DNA of 7,420 nucleotides, from contig JASHQT010000256.1 of assembly GCA_030039005.1 (NCBI GenBank), forward strand, positions 1 to 7,420, read 5' to 3'. Both the position numbers and the translations under genes were made by a program. Every line of letters starts with the position of its first letter. The stretch's first letter is position 1. Positions 1-5,905 of the stretch are shown one piece after another. Source of the DNA: Bryobacteraceae bacterium. Its GTDB lineage: Bacteria; Acidobacteriota; Terriglobia; Bryobacterales; Bryobacteraceae. The notes under the pieces are model-generated. The model did no database searches. It had not been told where the DNA came from and was given only the letters and a program-made list of their open reading frames with translations.

Positions 1-569
1 TCGCCGACCAGTCGCGACTCGGAGTGGCCGAGCGCGCTTTCGCCCAGATCGAGCCATTCCTTGCGGCGCGTGTTTTGCACGAAGAAGACTTCTTCGACGC
101 GGAAGCTTCTGGGGAGCTTCGATTCGGCCCAACGGGCACGGGCGACGCGGGCGAGTTCATCCACTTCGTCGCCTTTCAGCTCTTGCGCCAGCGTGACGTG
201 GGGGTGATAAGGATAAGGCTCGGCGAATTTGAGTCCGTTCACGTTCAGGTCGTCGTGCATGTGTTCCATTTCGGCGAGTCCGCGGCCGATGCCGATGTGG
301 ATGACGTCGGAAACCGGAAATACTTCCACCTGCGTCATTTCCACTTCAAACGGAGCGAAGGAGGGGGCCAGCGCGCGGATGGTTTCCCAGGCTGCCTCGG
401 GCGACGAGGAAATCGGACGGGGCGGCAGTATCGTCACGTGGGCCCGCAGAAAGCAGTTCGGAACCAACTCCTGCCGCAAGGCATCCAGGAAGCTCGCTAA
501 CGGCTCGGGGATGTAACTGACCAAAGCGAACGAGTTGATTCGATCCCACGCAGCGGGATCGTTATACAT
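1..569 (-). CDS. 2'-5' RNA ligase family protein (2H phosphoesterase), partial
   Basis: This frame is open from an ATG at 569 to the left edge, giving 189 visible residues; the C-terminus lies outside the window. Two HxTx motifs typical of the 2H phosphoesterase superfamily are visible: HVTI at residues 44-47 and HVTL at 124-127. Their spacing of 80 residues suits the 2'-5' RNA ligase/cyclic phosphodiesterase fold, where the two histidines form the catalytic pair acting on 2',3'-cyclic or 2'-5' phosphodiesters. The second motif lies in a PYHPHVTLAQEL context, common in this family. An AGGA sequence sits about 10 bases before the ATG. The gene begins 12 bases after the upstream 105-residue gene ends, so it is probably the last visible member of the minus-strand operon. 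The substrate cannot be told from sequence; RNA ligase is only the family name. The protein is probably cytoplasmic, since no signal peptide is seen. Confidence 0.88.
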   Translation of the reverse strand, partial: MYNDPAAWDRINSFALVSYIPEPLASFLDALRQELVPNCFLRAHVTILPPRPISSSPEAAWETIRALAPSFAPFEVEMTQVEVFPVSDVIHIGIGRGLAEMEHMHDDLNVNGLKFAEPYPYHPHVTLAQELKGDEVDELARVARARWAESKLPRSFRVEEVFFVQNTRRKEWLDLGESALGHSESRLVG

Positions 570-581
570 ACTTTTGTAATC

Positions 582-899
582 CTATGGTACCGCCATTGGC
601 TCCGGGATGGCGCAGGGGGCCGGTTCTGGTACGTACCAGCGGGCTTCCTCAAAGCCGATGTATTTCAGGATGCGGAGTTCGGCGCCCGCCGGGGCGATGA
701 TTTCGATCAGATCTCCCACGGCGATGGCGTCCTGGCTCTCGCGCAAGGCCAGCCACAGGGCGTAGGGCGTGGCGGCTTCGAGTTGTGGACCGGGTTCATA
801 ATCCTTGGGCTTGACGACGGTGACGCCCGGAGTGTGCGGGGCCCAGCGAAACTGCTGGCGCGGGGCTTCCTTCAAACGGTGAATTTGGTAAGCCGGCAT
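582..899 (-). CDS. conserved protein of unknown function, 105 aa
   Basis: This 105-residue protein shows no domain I can name. It has a basic, Gln/Arg-rich N-terminus, a central segment rich in Ala/Leu with the acidic stretch VGDLIEI (about residues 62-68), a GFEEARWYVPEP motif near residues 82-93, and a proline-rich C-terminal tail. There is no signal peptide or membrane segment. I recall similar short proteins from Acidobacteriota, always unnamed. It starts 8 bases after the patatin stop, with an AAGG ribosome-binding sequence straddling the gap, and ends 12 bases before the 2H phosphoesterase start. It is therefore very likely co-transcribed and real. Its charged, soluble character suggests a small cytoplasmic protein, but no function should be assigned. 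Confidence 0.75.
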   Translation of the reverse strand: MPAYQIHRLKEAPRQQFRWAPHTPGVTVVKPKDYEPGPQLEAATPYALWLALRESQDAIAVGDLIEIIAPAGAELRILKYIGFEEARWYVPEPAPCAIPEPMAVP

Positions 900-907
900 A
901 TCACCTT

Positions 908-1672
908 CTATTCTCGCTCAAAACAATTCGCAATGGATTGTTTTATCCCGGCGGCCTGTTCCTCGCCCGCGCGAATCCAGGCCAGGGCGTTGTCATGGGT
1001 CCAGTAGATGGATTCGAGCGGCTTGCCGAGCAGGCGCGGCGGCGCCAACCGAACGATTTCGACGCCGGCGGGAACATGCGCGCGAAAGGGCGAGAGCTTG
1101 CGCGCGGCGCCGACGAAAACGCGCGCGACGTTTCCAGGCGGCGCGGGAAGAACGTCGATGACCAGCGCGCGCGTCGCGCCCATTTCGGCGGCGGCCCAGA
1201 GCGGGACGGCCGACAGCAGCCCGCCATCGGAATAGATGCGGCCGCCCAAGCGGACCTGGTCGAACAGGCCGACGATCGCGGTGCTGGCCACCAGGTGCTG
1301 CCAACTGATCTCGTTGCCGCGCAGGATACGCGGGCGCAGTTTAAGCAGATCGGTGATCACCATGGCGTAATGCGTTCGCGGCTGGTAGGTTTGGTAGACA
1401 TCGCGGATCGCGCGCTGCAGCGGCGCGGTGTCGAAAATCCCCTGATACAGACTGCGCGGGAATTTCCAGCGATAGCGGGCCGCGCAGTCCAGGTGCAGCC
1501 AGCGGTCCACCAGTTCGTCCGGATCGCAGCCGCCGGCGATGGCCCAGCCGGTGATGGCGCCGATGGAAGAACCCACCACCAGGTCGGGGCGAAACGCATC
1601 GGCCAATGCCCGCCACGCTCCGGCCTGGTATGCGCCATACATGCCGCCGGCGGATAGAACCAGCGCCTTCAT
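908..1672 (-). CDS. patatin-like phospholipase family protein
   Basis: This is a 254-residue patatin-like serine acyl hydrolase. The start is set at the ATG at 1672, because the protein then begins MKALVLSAGGMYGAYQAG, the normal N-terminal beta strand plus oxyanion-hole loop (G9-G10-x-x-G13). A longer reading up to 1750 would add 26 arginine-rich residues unlike the family and run deep into pgl. The nucleophile elbow G34-S-S36-I-G38 and the catalytic dyad aspartate in D149-G-G are present, so Ser36/Asp149 should be functional. The usual proline of the ASxAxP segment is valine here (ASTAIV, 129-134). The family hydrolyses acyl esters of membrane lipids; the actual substrate is unknown. No signal peptide is seen, so it is probably cytoplasmic or peripheral to the membrane. 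Its ATG overlaps the pgl TGA (ATGA), implying translational coupling. Confidence 0.92.
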   Translation of the reverse strand: MKALVLSAGGMYGAYQAGAWRALADAFRPDLVVGSSIGAITGWAIAGGCDPDELVDRWLHLDCAARYRWKFPRSLYQGIFDTAPLQRAIRDVYQTYQPRTHYAMVITDLLKLRPRILRGNEISWQHLVASTAIVGLFDQVRLGGRIYSDGGLLSAVPLWAAAEMGATRALVIDVLPAPPGNVARVFVGAARKLSPFRAHVPAGVEIVRLAPPRLLGKPLESIYWTHDNALAWIRAGEEQAAGIKQSIANCFERE

Positions 1673-2397
1673 CGGCCGAGATTCAACTGATCCAGCCTCG
1701 CCGCGGGTTTGTCGAGGAACCACGCGGCGCCATCGGCGCCAGCAGCACACCCGGAGACGACCGGAGGTTCTGCACTGGAGGACATCGACTCGAAGAACAC
1801 CGGACGGGTGGCGCCGCCGTCGCGGTCGTACGTGGCGATTTGCGCGGGGTACATTTTCGGATTGTAGGGCTCGCCTAGGACGGCCCGCGGCGGCTTGGCT
1901 GTGTCGTCGCCCGAGGCGAGCCTCCGGGTGCGACGGGCGGCTTCAAGCACGGCGGGCAACCAAATGACGCGCCATTGGTGAAATCTTTCGACGTACGCCG
2001 CGGCCACTAGATTCTTGCGATCGTCGATCAGAGCCTCCTCCGGAAATAGGCTGGCGGTATGTGCGTCCGGACCCATGCCGCGATGAATGCCATCGAATCG
2101 GGGGACGTCGCCAGGTTCAAGCTGGCCGACGAGATGCAAGAAGGCGCGGATGTAGTTACTTTGCGAATCGGCGGGAGGGACCACGCGCTCGTCCACCCAA
2201 AAACGGTGCATATTGCTCCAATCGAAGGCAGCTTTGGCCATTGGGGCGAACGTCAATTTGGGCGTGCTGCCGCCGGAGACGGTGAGCGAGGCCCGGGGCT
2301 GGGTGCCGAGGGCGCGGGCGCGCAACTCGAGGATTTTGCGGGCTCGGGCATCCGAAGCCGCTGGAGCGTTTTCATACACAAACGAGTGCGCCGTCAT
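1669..2397 (-). CDS. pgl: 6-phosphogluconolactonase-like protein, divergent
   Basis: This 242-residue protein belongs to the 6-phosphogluconolactonase/glucosamine-6-phosphate isomerase superfamily. In bona fide members the enzyme opens 6-phosphogluconolactone in the oxidative pentose phosphate pathway. Visible motifs are SGGSTP (41-46, phosphate loop), WVDERVVP (67-74), SN (80-81) and GMGPDAHTASLFP (107-119) with the catalytic-type His113. Two departures stand out. First, between SNY (80-82) and PRFDGIHRG (99-107) only about 16 residues are present, whereas the family normally has about 50-60, including a VHRI...AAxxY block. Second, residues about 197-223 form an extra Ser/Ala/Pro-rich stretch before the usual WFLDKPAAR ending. 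The reading frame is intact. Activity is therefore uncertain, and the symbol denotes homology only. The start is an ATG preceded by GAGAG; the gene probably leads the minus-strand operon. Confidence 0.85.
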   Translation of the reverse strand: MTAHSFVYENAPAASDARARKILELRARALGTQPRASLTVSGGSTPKLTFAPMAKAAFDWSNMHRFWVDERVVPPADSQSNYIRAFLHLVGQLEPGDVPRFDGIHRGMGPDAHTASLFPEEALIDDRKNLVAAAYVERFHQWRVIWLPAVLEAARRTRRLASGDDTAKPPRAVLGEPYNPKMYPAQIATYDRDGGATRPVFFESMSSSAEPPVVSGCAAGADGAAWFLDKPAARLDQLNLGR

Positions 2398-2411
2398 TTT
2401 TCTCTCGGTGA

Positions 2412-2439
2412 CAGCGGGACGTGTCCTAAAGGCCCGCTG
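2412..2439. repeat. inverted repeat in the pgl / response-regulator intergenic region
   Basis: CAGCGGG (2412-2418) and CCCGCTG (2433-2439) form a perfect 7-bp inverted repeat with a 14-base centre. A second, overlapping dyad GGAC-GT-GTCC lies at 2417-2426. The element sits 15 bases upstream of the pgl ATG and just left of the response-regulator promoter candidate. It could be an operator or a stem in the pgl leader RNA. No regulator can be named. Confidence 0.35.
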
Positions 2440-2445
2440 AGGTCA

Positions 2446-2454
2446 TGCTAGAAT
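2446..2454 (+). promoter_or_regulatory. possible extended -10 promoter for the response regulator
   Basis: TGC-TAGAAT matches the extended -10 form TGn-TATAAT with 5 of 6 hexamer positions. No good -35 lies 16-18 bases upstream, as is common for extended -10 promoters. Transcription would begin near 2461 and give a leader of about 97 bases before the response-regulator ATG. Confidence 0.35.
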
Positions 2455-2512
2455 AGTTTTTACCTCCCACACAACTTGCAGTTCAGATTATTCAGGTAAT
2501 AGACATTCAGAA

Positions 2513-2553
2513 GGAGCGGCGGAGCGGTAGGCGTGTAGCAGTCGCGTGTAGCA
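2513..2553 (+). repeat. two short direct repeats in the response-regulator leader
   Basis: Two adjacent direct repeats occur just before the start codon. GGAGCGGC/GGAGCGGT stand in tandem at 2513-2520 and 2521-2528, and GCGTGTAGCA is exactly repeated at 2531-2540 and 2544-2553. The only strong Shine-Dalgarno-like sequence (AAGGAG, 2511-2516) overlaps the first repeat and is about 41 bases from the ATG, too far to serve it. The repeats may be slippage duplications or part of a leader structure. Confidence 0.5.
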
Positions 2554-2557
2554 ACCT

Positions 2558-2941
2558 ATGCAGAAGCACGGCAAAAAGAAAATCCTGGCAGTGGTGGAAG
2601 ATCTTTTGTTCACCGTCAAAATTAGCGATGCTGCCAAGCGCACCGGACTGGAAGTGGAGTTCGTGAAATCCGAGCGCGACGTTCTGGAGAAGGCCACCCA
2701 GGAAAAGCCACTGCTGATTATCCTGGATCTAAATTTCAGCGCCGTGCAGCCGCTCAAGTTGATTTCGAAGCTGAAAAGTAATGGTGACCTGAAGCCGATC
2801 AGCGTGATCAGCTACTTATCTCACGTGCAAGGCGAGCTCAAGCAGCAGGCGCAGGAAGCTGGCGCGAACATCGTAATGGCGCGGTCGGCGTTTTCGCAGA
2901 ATCTGCAGCAGATTTTGAAACGGCACTCAGGTGCGATTTAA
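2558..2941 (+). CDS. stand-alone response regulator receiver-like protein
   Basis: This 127-residue single-domain protein has the alpha/beta pattern of a CheY-like receiver and no output domain. After a basic leader (KKK at 6-8) come beta-1 ILAVVED with acidic E14/D15, beta-3 LLIILDL with the phospho-acceptor-type Asp57, beta-4 ISVIS with Ser85 where Thr or Ser is expected, and the beta-5 region, where Arg109 stands in place of the invariant lysine. Asp57 and the acidic pair suggest phosphorylation is possible, but the missing lysine points to altered or phosphorylation-independent signalling. A stop (TAG, 2549-2551) lies two codons upstream in frame, so the ATG at 2558 is the first possible start. 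It lacks a close ribosome-binding site. It is divergent from pgl and convergent with the SGNH gene, with no histidine kinase nearby. The partner is unknown. Confidence 0.82.
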   Translation: MQKHGKKKILAVVEDLLFTVKISDAAKRTGLEVEFVKSERDVLEKATQEKPLLIILDLNFSAVQPLKLISKLKSNGDLKPISVISYLSHVQGELKQQAQEAGANIVMARSAFSQNLQQILKRHSGAI

Positions 2942-2986
2942 CTTTGAAACTGCATGGGGGCCTGCGCGGTGCAATGCCTGCGACCT

Positions 2987-3033
2987 CCGAGTTCGACAGC
3001 ACCCACGTTCACTGACCGCCGGCCCTAACTCGG
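2987..3033. repeat. inverted repeat between convergent genes
   Basis: CCGAGTT (2987-2993) is matched by AACTCGG (3027-3033) across a 33-base centre. The right arm overlaps the end of the SGNH gene. It lies where transcripts from both sides end and might help termination, but the loop is long and there is no T-run, so this is only a possibility. Confidence 0.25.
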
Positions 3034-3972
3034 TTCAACGCCCAGCAAGGGAAGTAAGAGCTTCTCGAGGCTCGAGGCAATCGCACGATGTCCTTGCGGG
3101 CTGTAGTGGATTACGTCTTGTAGGGTAAGCGCTGTAATCGGATAAGACGATAGCCACGCGGTAAGGTCGAGCAGCGGAGTATTAGAACCCTCAGCCCAGT
3201 CTCGTAATGACCGCGGAGCCGATTCTTCCGCTCCGAAAGGGACGCTTAGGAGAAAAGGAATATATACAACGATGAGTCTGGAATGCCTGGAGTGCACGAA
3301 GGACGCCAGATCTTGAAGATTGCTCAAATTCTCGCTCTCGGCGGCAGACTCGTGCACTTCAGTTGCCGCGACATTTCTCGCCTCGACAGGGTTGGTGAAA
3401 TGCCCGCTTAACGTGGCGTACAGCACGCCGAACACCGTGGGCGGACGCTTGGAGGTGAAGTAGCTTCGTTCCGCGGTGGCGGCGTCGACGAAACGCTGAG
3501 TCATGTCTCCCGTATTCAAAACCAGCAGCACGCAGTCGGATTCGAACGTACCGGCCGTCTCGAGAAATTGCTGTTCATTGCGAATTGCCCACCCGTCGGC
3601 GGAGGCGTTGAGGACCTCGACGTGGCGCCCGATCTGGCGGGGTAATTCCTTACGAATCAGCTCTGTAAAAATCTGGGGCTGATCCACGCTCATACCGTAA
3701 GTGATGGAGTCGCCTACAAACATCAAACGCAAGGTGCCTGCCGGCTTGTGATTCTCGAATTCCGGAGAACGCATGCCATGGCTGTCCGTTGTAGTTTTGT
3801 GAAAAGGCCAATACACATTTTGGTTGGGTGCAGGAAAGTAGCCGTATGCTGGACTGATTTGATAGATGGGGGGACGCCCCAGTCCAGGTACCCAGGTCAA
3901 CAGCAGATACACTCCACAAATAAACACAAGCACGCCAAAAATGGCCCCTTGCATCAGTCTTCTTCTTCTCAT
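3025..3972 (-). CDS. membrane-anchored SGNH/GDSL-type hydrolase
   Basis: With the start at 3972 the protein has 315 residues. It begins with an arginine cluster (RRRR) followed by a single hydrophobic segment (about residues 8-26), a signal anchor with the rest outside the inner membrane. The SGNH blocks appear in order: GDSIT (87-91, nucleophile Ser89), NASADGW with block II Gly (122-128), NTGD (153-156, block III, with Gly-Asp where the family has xND), and DVIH (286-289) giving the Asp and His of the catalytic triad. SGNH proteins are esterases, lipases or acyl hydrolases and transferases; a carbohydrate or acyl-ester substrate in the envelope is plausible but unproven. An in-frame ATG at 3999 would add nine residues. 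I prefer 3972 because AGAGGA lies upstream (about 13 bases) and the arginine cluster then begins the protein. By eye, codon use seems less GC-rich than in the flanking operons. Confidence 0.85.
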   Translation of the reverse strand: MRRRRLMQGAIFGVLVFICGVYLLLTWVPGLGRPPIYQISPAYGYFPAPNQNVYWPFHKTTTDSHGMRSPEFENHKPAGTLRLMFVGDSITYGMSVDQPQIFTELIRKELPRQIGRHVEVLNASADGWAIRNEQQFLETAGTFESDCVLLVLNTGDMTQRFVDAATAERSYFTSKRPPTVFGVLYATLSGHFTNPVEARNVAATEVHESAAESENLSNLQDLASFVHSRHSRLIVVYIPFLLSVPFGAEESAPRSLRDWAEGSNTPLLDLTAWLSSYPITALTLQDVIHYSPQGHRAIASSLEKLLLPLLGVEPS

Positions 3973-4043
3973 ATGGCAATGAGTATCCTCTGGGCCCATG
4001 CAATTGGCGATCTGGCGCCCTATACAAAACCACCTGGACAGAT

Positions 4044-4072
4044 ACCCTAAACGAGGCGATACTTACTTGCAA
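4044..4072 (-). promoter_or_regulatory. possible sigma-70-type promoter for the SGNH gene
   Basis: On the minus strand, TTGCAA (4072-4067) and TAGGGT (4049-4044) are separated by exactly 17 bases and point toward the SGNH start, about 70 bases away. The -35 matches well but the -10 matches only partly (T1, A2, T6), so confidence is low. Confidence 0.25.
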
Positions 4073-4260
4073 AGCCAACAAATGTTGCTGCTTACGGCGC
4101 CGCAGGCACCCCGTTTCTGCGAGCTACGCACAGCAGTTCCCCGCCAAAGGCTCTCGGAAAGAATCGCCTGCGAGAATTGACTGGTTCGGAGCAACCGGCA
4201 TGCTCCCTTTGACGAAGCATTTTGTGGCAGACTCGACCGTCAACGCGGCGCTCCTTAGCC

Positions 4261-4298
4261 TGAAACCTAGGGTTTTCACCGTACCCGTCCTGTATAAT
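4261..4298 (+). promoter_or_regulatory. consensus -10 with upstream dyad, no gene downstream
   Basis: A perfect TATAAT lies at 4293-4298. Just upstream, TGAAACC (4261-4267) and GGTTTTCA (4271-4278) form an inverted repeat with one bulged base around a TAG centre, covering the place where a -35 would be. No good -35 hexamer is visible. Such an arrangement would suit an operator or an activator-dependent promoter, but no intact coding region follows on this strand. Confidence 0.3.
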
Positions 4299-4406
4299 AG
4301 GATTCTATACCTAAGCGTTCCATTTTGGCGGTTTTTTCAGCTTTCGGCTCCGAAAAACTGTACTAGAAGCACTATTTGTGTTCACCACATTGTTTGCTTC
4401 TGTTCA

Positions 4407-4607
4407 TCAGGTTTTCATCTGCCGGGGCTTAGCTTTACCCTTGCGGGCATCCGGCCGGCAGCGTGTCGGAGCCGCTTGCTTCTTTCCCACCCGGCGCGTC
4501 AACAACTCTGCAATCTTCCGCTCCAGGCTGTCGGCCTGAATGCGGATGCCGTGTACCTCACGCTGCCCCTTCCAGGGCCTCCAGATCTCTGGCTTGGCGA
4601 AGCGGCG
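4407..4607 (-). pseudogene. remnant of a minus-strand gene, C-terminal end
   Basis: This minus-strand frame is open from 4607 to a TGA at 4407-4409 and has no start codon at its beginning. Its last 45 or so codons look truly coding. They have strongly GC-ending third positions and encode a helical, heptad-like stretch (REVHGIRIQADSLERKIAELL) followed by a Lys/Arg-rich tail ending in ...KPRQMKT. Just upstream, the neighbouring frame reads RDLEALEG, which would continue naturally into REVHGI if one base had been gained or lost near 4565-4570. This suggests the C-terminal coiled coil and basic tail of a gene whose 5' part has been lost. The family is not recognised. Chance cannot be excluded for so short a stretch. 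Confidence 0.3.
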
Positions 4608-4681
4608 TCAGCAGAGAGCACAGTGATCAATTGTTGAGCCTTCCTGGGTTGATTGGAGCGAAGCCCCAATTTGGGGGAGAT

Positions 4682-4699
4682 CGCGCGAAAAAACGCGCG
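4682..4699. repeat. perfect CGCGCG / CGCGCG hairpin with A6 loop
   Basis: CGCGCG (4682-4687), six adenines, then CGCGCG (4694-4699) form a perfect 6-bp stem with a 6-base loop. No T-run follows on the plus strand, so it is not a standard terminator. It stands about 25 bases left of the larger nested repeat. Confidence 0.5.
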
Positions 4700-4724
4700 T
4701 TGAAACTAAGATTGCAAAAGTACT

Positions 4725-4783
4725 GCTCCTGCGCAGTCCGAGGTGTATCGATTCACCCTCGGCAAAGAGGCAGATGCAGGAGC
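4725..4783. repeat. nested inverted repeat, possible structured RNA element
   Basis: An outer perfect 8-bp repeat, GCTCCTGC (4725-4732) with GCAGGAGC (4776-4783), encloses a second repeat, CCGAGGTG (4738-4745) with CACCCTCGG (4754-4762), which pairs with one bulged C around an 8-base loop TATCGATT. The two stems share one axis with asymmetric internal loops of 5 and 13 bases, as in many folded RNAs. It lies about 140 bases before the proposed sigma-factor promoter and outside any gene. It could be a small RNA, a leader element or a decayed repeat. No known riboswitch family was recognised. Confidence 0.45.
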
Positions 4784-4922
4784 CGTTTCGATTCGCCCAG
4801 CGGGCGCTTGCTCTTGTTCGGCGTCGAGCACGCAACGTAAGTCCCCACTTTAATTTTTTGCGGCGGACGGCAAGTGAAAACGAGAACGGCTGGAGTAGAC
4901 GCGAAGGTTGTATTCGCTTCAA

Positions 4923-4950
4923 TTGCCGTTTGGTACTAGGTGTGCATAAT
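4923..4950 (+). promoter_or_regulatory. likely promoter of the sigma factor operon
   Basis: TTGCCG (4923-4928) and CATAAT (4945-4950) are spaced by 16 bases, matching the housekeeping consensus at 4/6 and 5/6 positions. A transcript would start near 4957 and carry a leader of about 134 bases. No typical ECF GGAAC...GTC autoregulatory promoter was seen. Confidence 0.4.
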
Positions 4951-5090
4951 GCTGCGCCGTATTCCCTGGTTAGGGCACGGTAATCAGGGCTGAGGCGCGA
5001 GTTAAGCGCGTTCCAGCTTGCGGCGCGATCGTCCAGAGCGCCCTTAAATTTCTCCATCGCAAGTTTCTCTGTGGAAAGGATGACTACGCC

Positions 5091-5855
5091 ATGGCTGCAT
5101 CTCTGCGAATCGACGGTGAGTTTGCCAAAGGACGAAAGACCAGTGGACCAGAGACCGGTGCAGAAAGCGTTTCATTCCAACAGGCCTCGGAAACATTGGC
5201 CAGCGACGCGGCGATAGACTTAGTCGGCAACGCGACGGGGGAACGCAACGGTTCACCGGATTGGGCGGAACTGGTGACGCGCATCAAAGAAGGCGATGAA
5301 AGCGGCATGGAAGACCTATACCGCCTGTTCGGCCGCGGCATCCGCTTCTATTTGTGCCGCCAACTCGGAACCCAGGAGCTGGACGATAAGGTTCACGATA
5401 CCTTTCTGATTGTCGTGCAGGCCATCCGGCGGGGAGATCTGCGGGAGCCCGAGCGCCTGATGGGTTTCGTACGAACGGTGGTCCGGCGCCAAATCGCGGC
5501 CCACATCGACCAAGTAGTGCATAGCCGGCGTGAGGAGTTGCACATGGACGTTGGGGTAAAGGTGGTGGATGCGCGCCGCAACCCGGAGCAGCACGTGGCG
5601 TTCCAGCAAAAGGTCGATTTCATGATCGAAATCCTCCAACGGCTCTCCGAGCGGGACCGCGAGATCCTGACGCGCTTCTACCTGAACGAAGAGACGCAGC
5701 AGCAGATTTGCCGGGATATGAACCTGACGGAAACGCAATTTCGCTTACTAAAGTCGCGCGCCAAGGCCCGATTCGGCGAACTGGGGCGACGAAAACTGCA
5801 ACAAAAAGCCATGGCTCCATTTTTTTCGAGAATTTCCACGCGCTCGCACCACTAG
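5091..5855 (+). CDS. ECF-type RNA polymerase sigma factor
   Basis: This 254-residue sigma-70 family protein has only regions 2 and 4. Sigma-2 spans about residues 58-142: an acidic and aromatic helix set with DDKVHDTFLIVVQAI (98-112) in the core-binding/-10 recognition part. Sigma-4 spans about 184-236, with LSERDREILTRFYLNEET leading into a helix-turn-helix that ends LLKSRAKARF. A 57-residue N-terminal extension, polar and without motifs, precedes sigma-2. The ATG at 5091 is supported by GGAAAGGA ending 10 bases upstream. The protein directs RNA polymerase to a dedicated promoter set. An anti-sigma-like zinc protein gene follows 85 bases later on the same strand, the standard control arrangement for this class. 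The ECF subgroup and the inducing signal cannot be told. Confidence 0.9.
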   Translation: MAASLRIDGEFAKGRKTSGPETGAESVSFQQASETLASDAAIDLVGNATGERNGSPDWAELVTRIKEGDESGMEDLYRLFGRGIRFYLCRQLGTQELDDKVHDTFLIVVQAIRRGDLREPERLMGFVRTVVRRQIAAHIDQVVHSRREELHMDVGVKVVDARRNPEQHVAFQQKVDFMIEILQRLSERDREILTRFYLNEETQQQICRDMNLTETQFRLLKSRAKARFGELGRRKLQQKAMAPFFSRISTRSHH

Positions 5856-5905
5856 CTGACCAAAGAAGAATACTACCCCCAGATTTGGGTCCGGATCGAG
5901 CTGCC

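Larger units (their letters stand above)
3973..5090. other. 1.1-kb intergenic region without an intact gene
   Basis: No frame here gives a believable protein. The longest readings are a 145-residue frame at 4200-4637, a 125-residue frame at 4463-4840 and a 149-residue minus frame at 4608-5057. They are rich in Ser/Cys/Arg, lack domain patterns, and overlap one another. What the stretch does hold is listed separately: possible promoters (4044-4072, 4261-4298, 4923-4950), a gene remnant (4407-4607) and inverted repeats. Two further small hairpins are TTTCGG/CCGAAA at 4342-4355 and CGCCC-AGC-GGGCG at 4794-4806. CCCCAA-T-TTGGGG near 4664-4676 is another short dyad. Confidence 0.6.

Noticed and set aside
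24..500. 158-residue plus-strand open frame at the left edge
   Set aside because: Antisense to the 2H phosphoesterase, where two correctly spaced HxTx motifs prove the minus strand is coding.
938..1657. 239-residue plus-strand open frame
   Set aside because: It lies exactly antisense to the patatin gene, whose motifs are complete. The length comes from the high GC content and codon phase, and the translation has no domain pattern.
2059..2451. Plus-strand frame across pgl and its upstream region
   Set aside because: Antisense to a gene with clear Pgl motifs, and no family resemblance.
2398..2557. CRISPR-like or tRNA content in the divergent intergenic region
   Set aside because: The repeats are only 8-10 bases with almost no spacers, and no cloverleaf or T-loop GGTTCRA pattern is present there or elsewhere in the window.
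4200..4637. 145-residue plus-strand frame after the TATAAT region
   Set aside because: The Cys/Ser/Leu-rich translation looks random and overlaps the more coding-like minus-strand remnant; its start lies upstream of the promoter candidate.
4608..5057. 149-residue minus-strand frame divergent from the sigma gene
   Set aside because: The composition is Arg/Ser-rich and patternless, it covers the proposed sigma promoter and the nested repeat, and it has no ribosome-binding support.
3973..5090. An insertion sequence or other mobile element filling the long gap
   Set aside because: No transposase motif, no long terminal inverted repeats and no flanking target-site duplication could be found; only short dyads are present.
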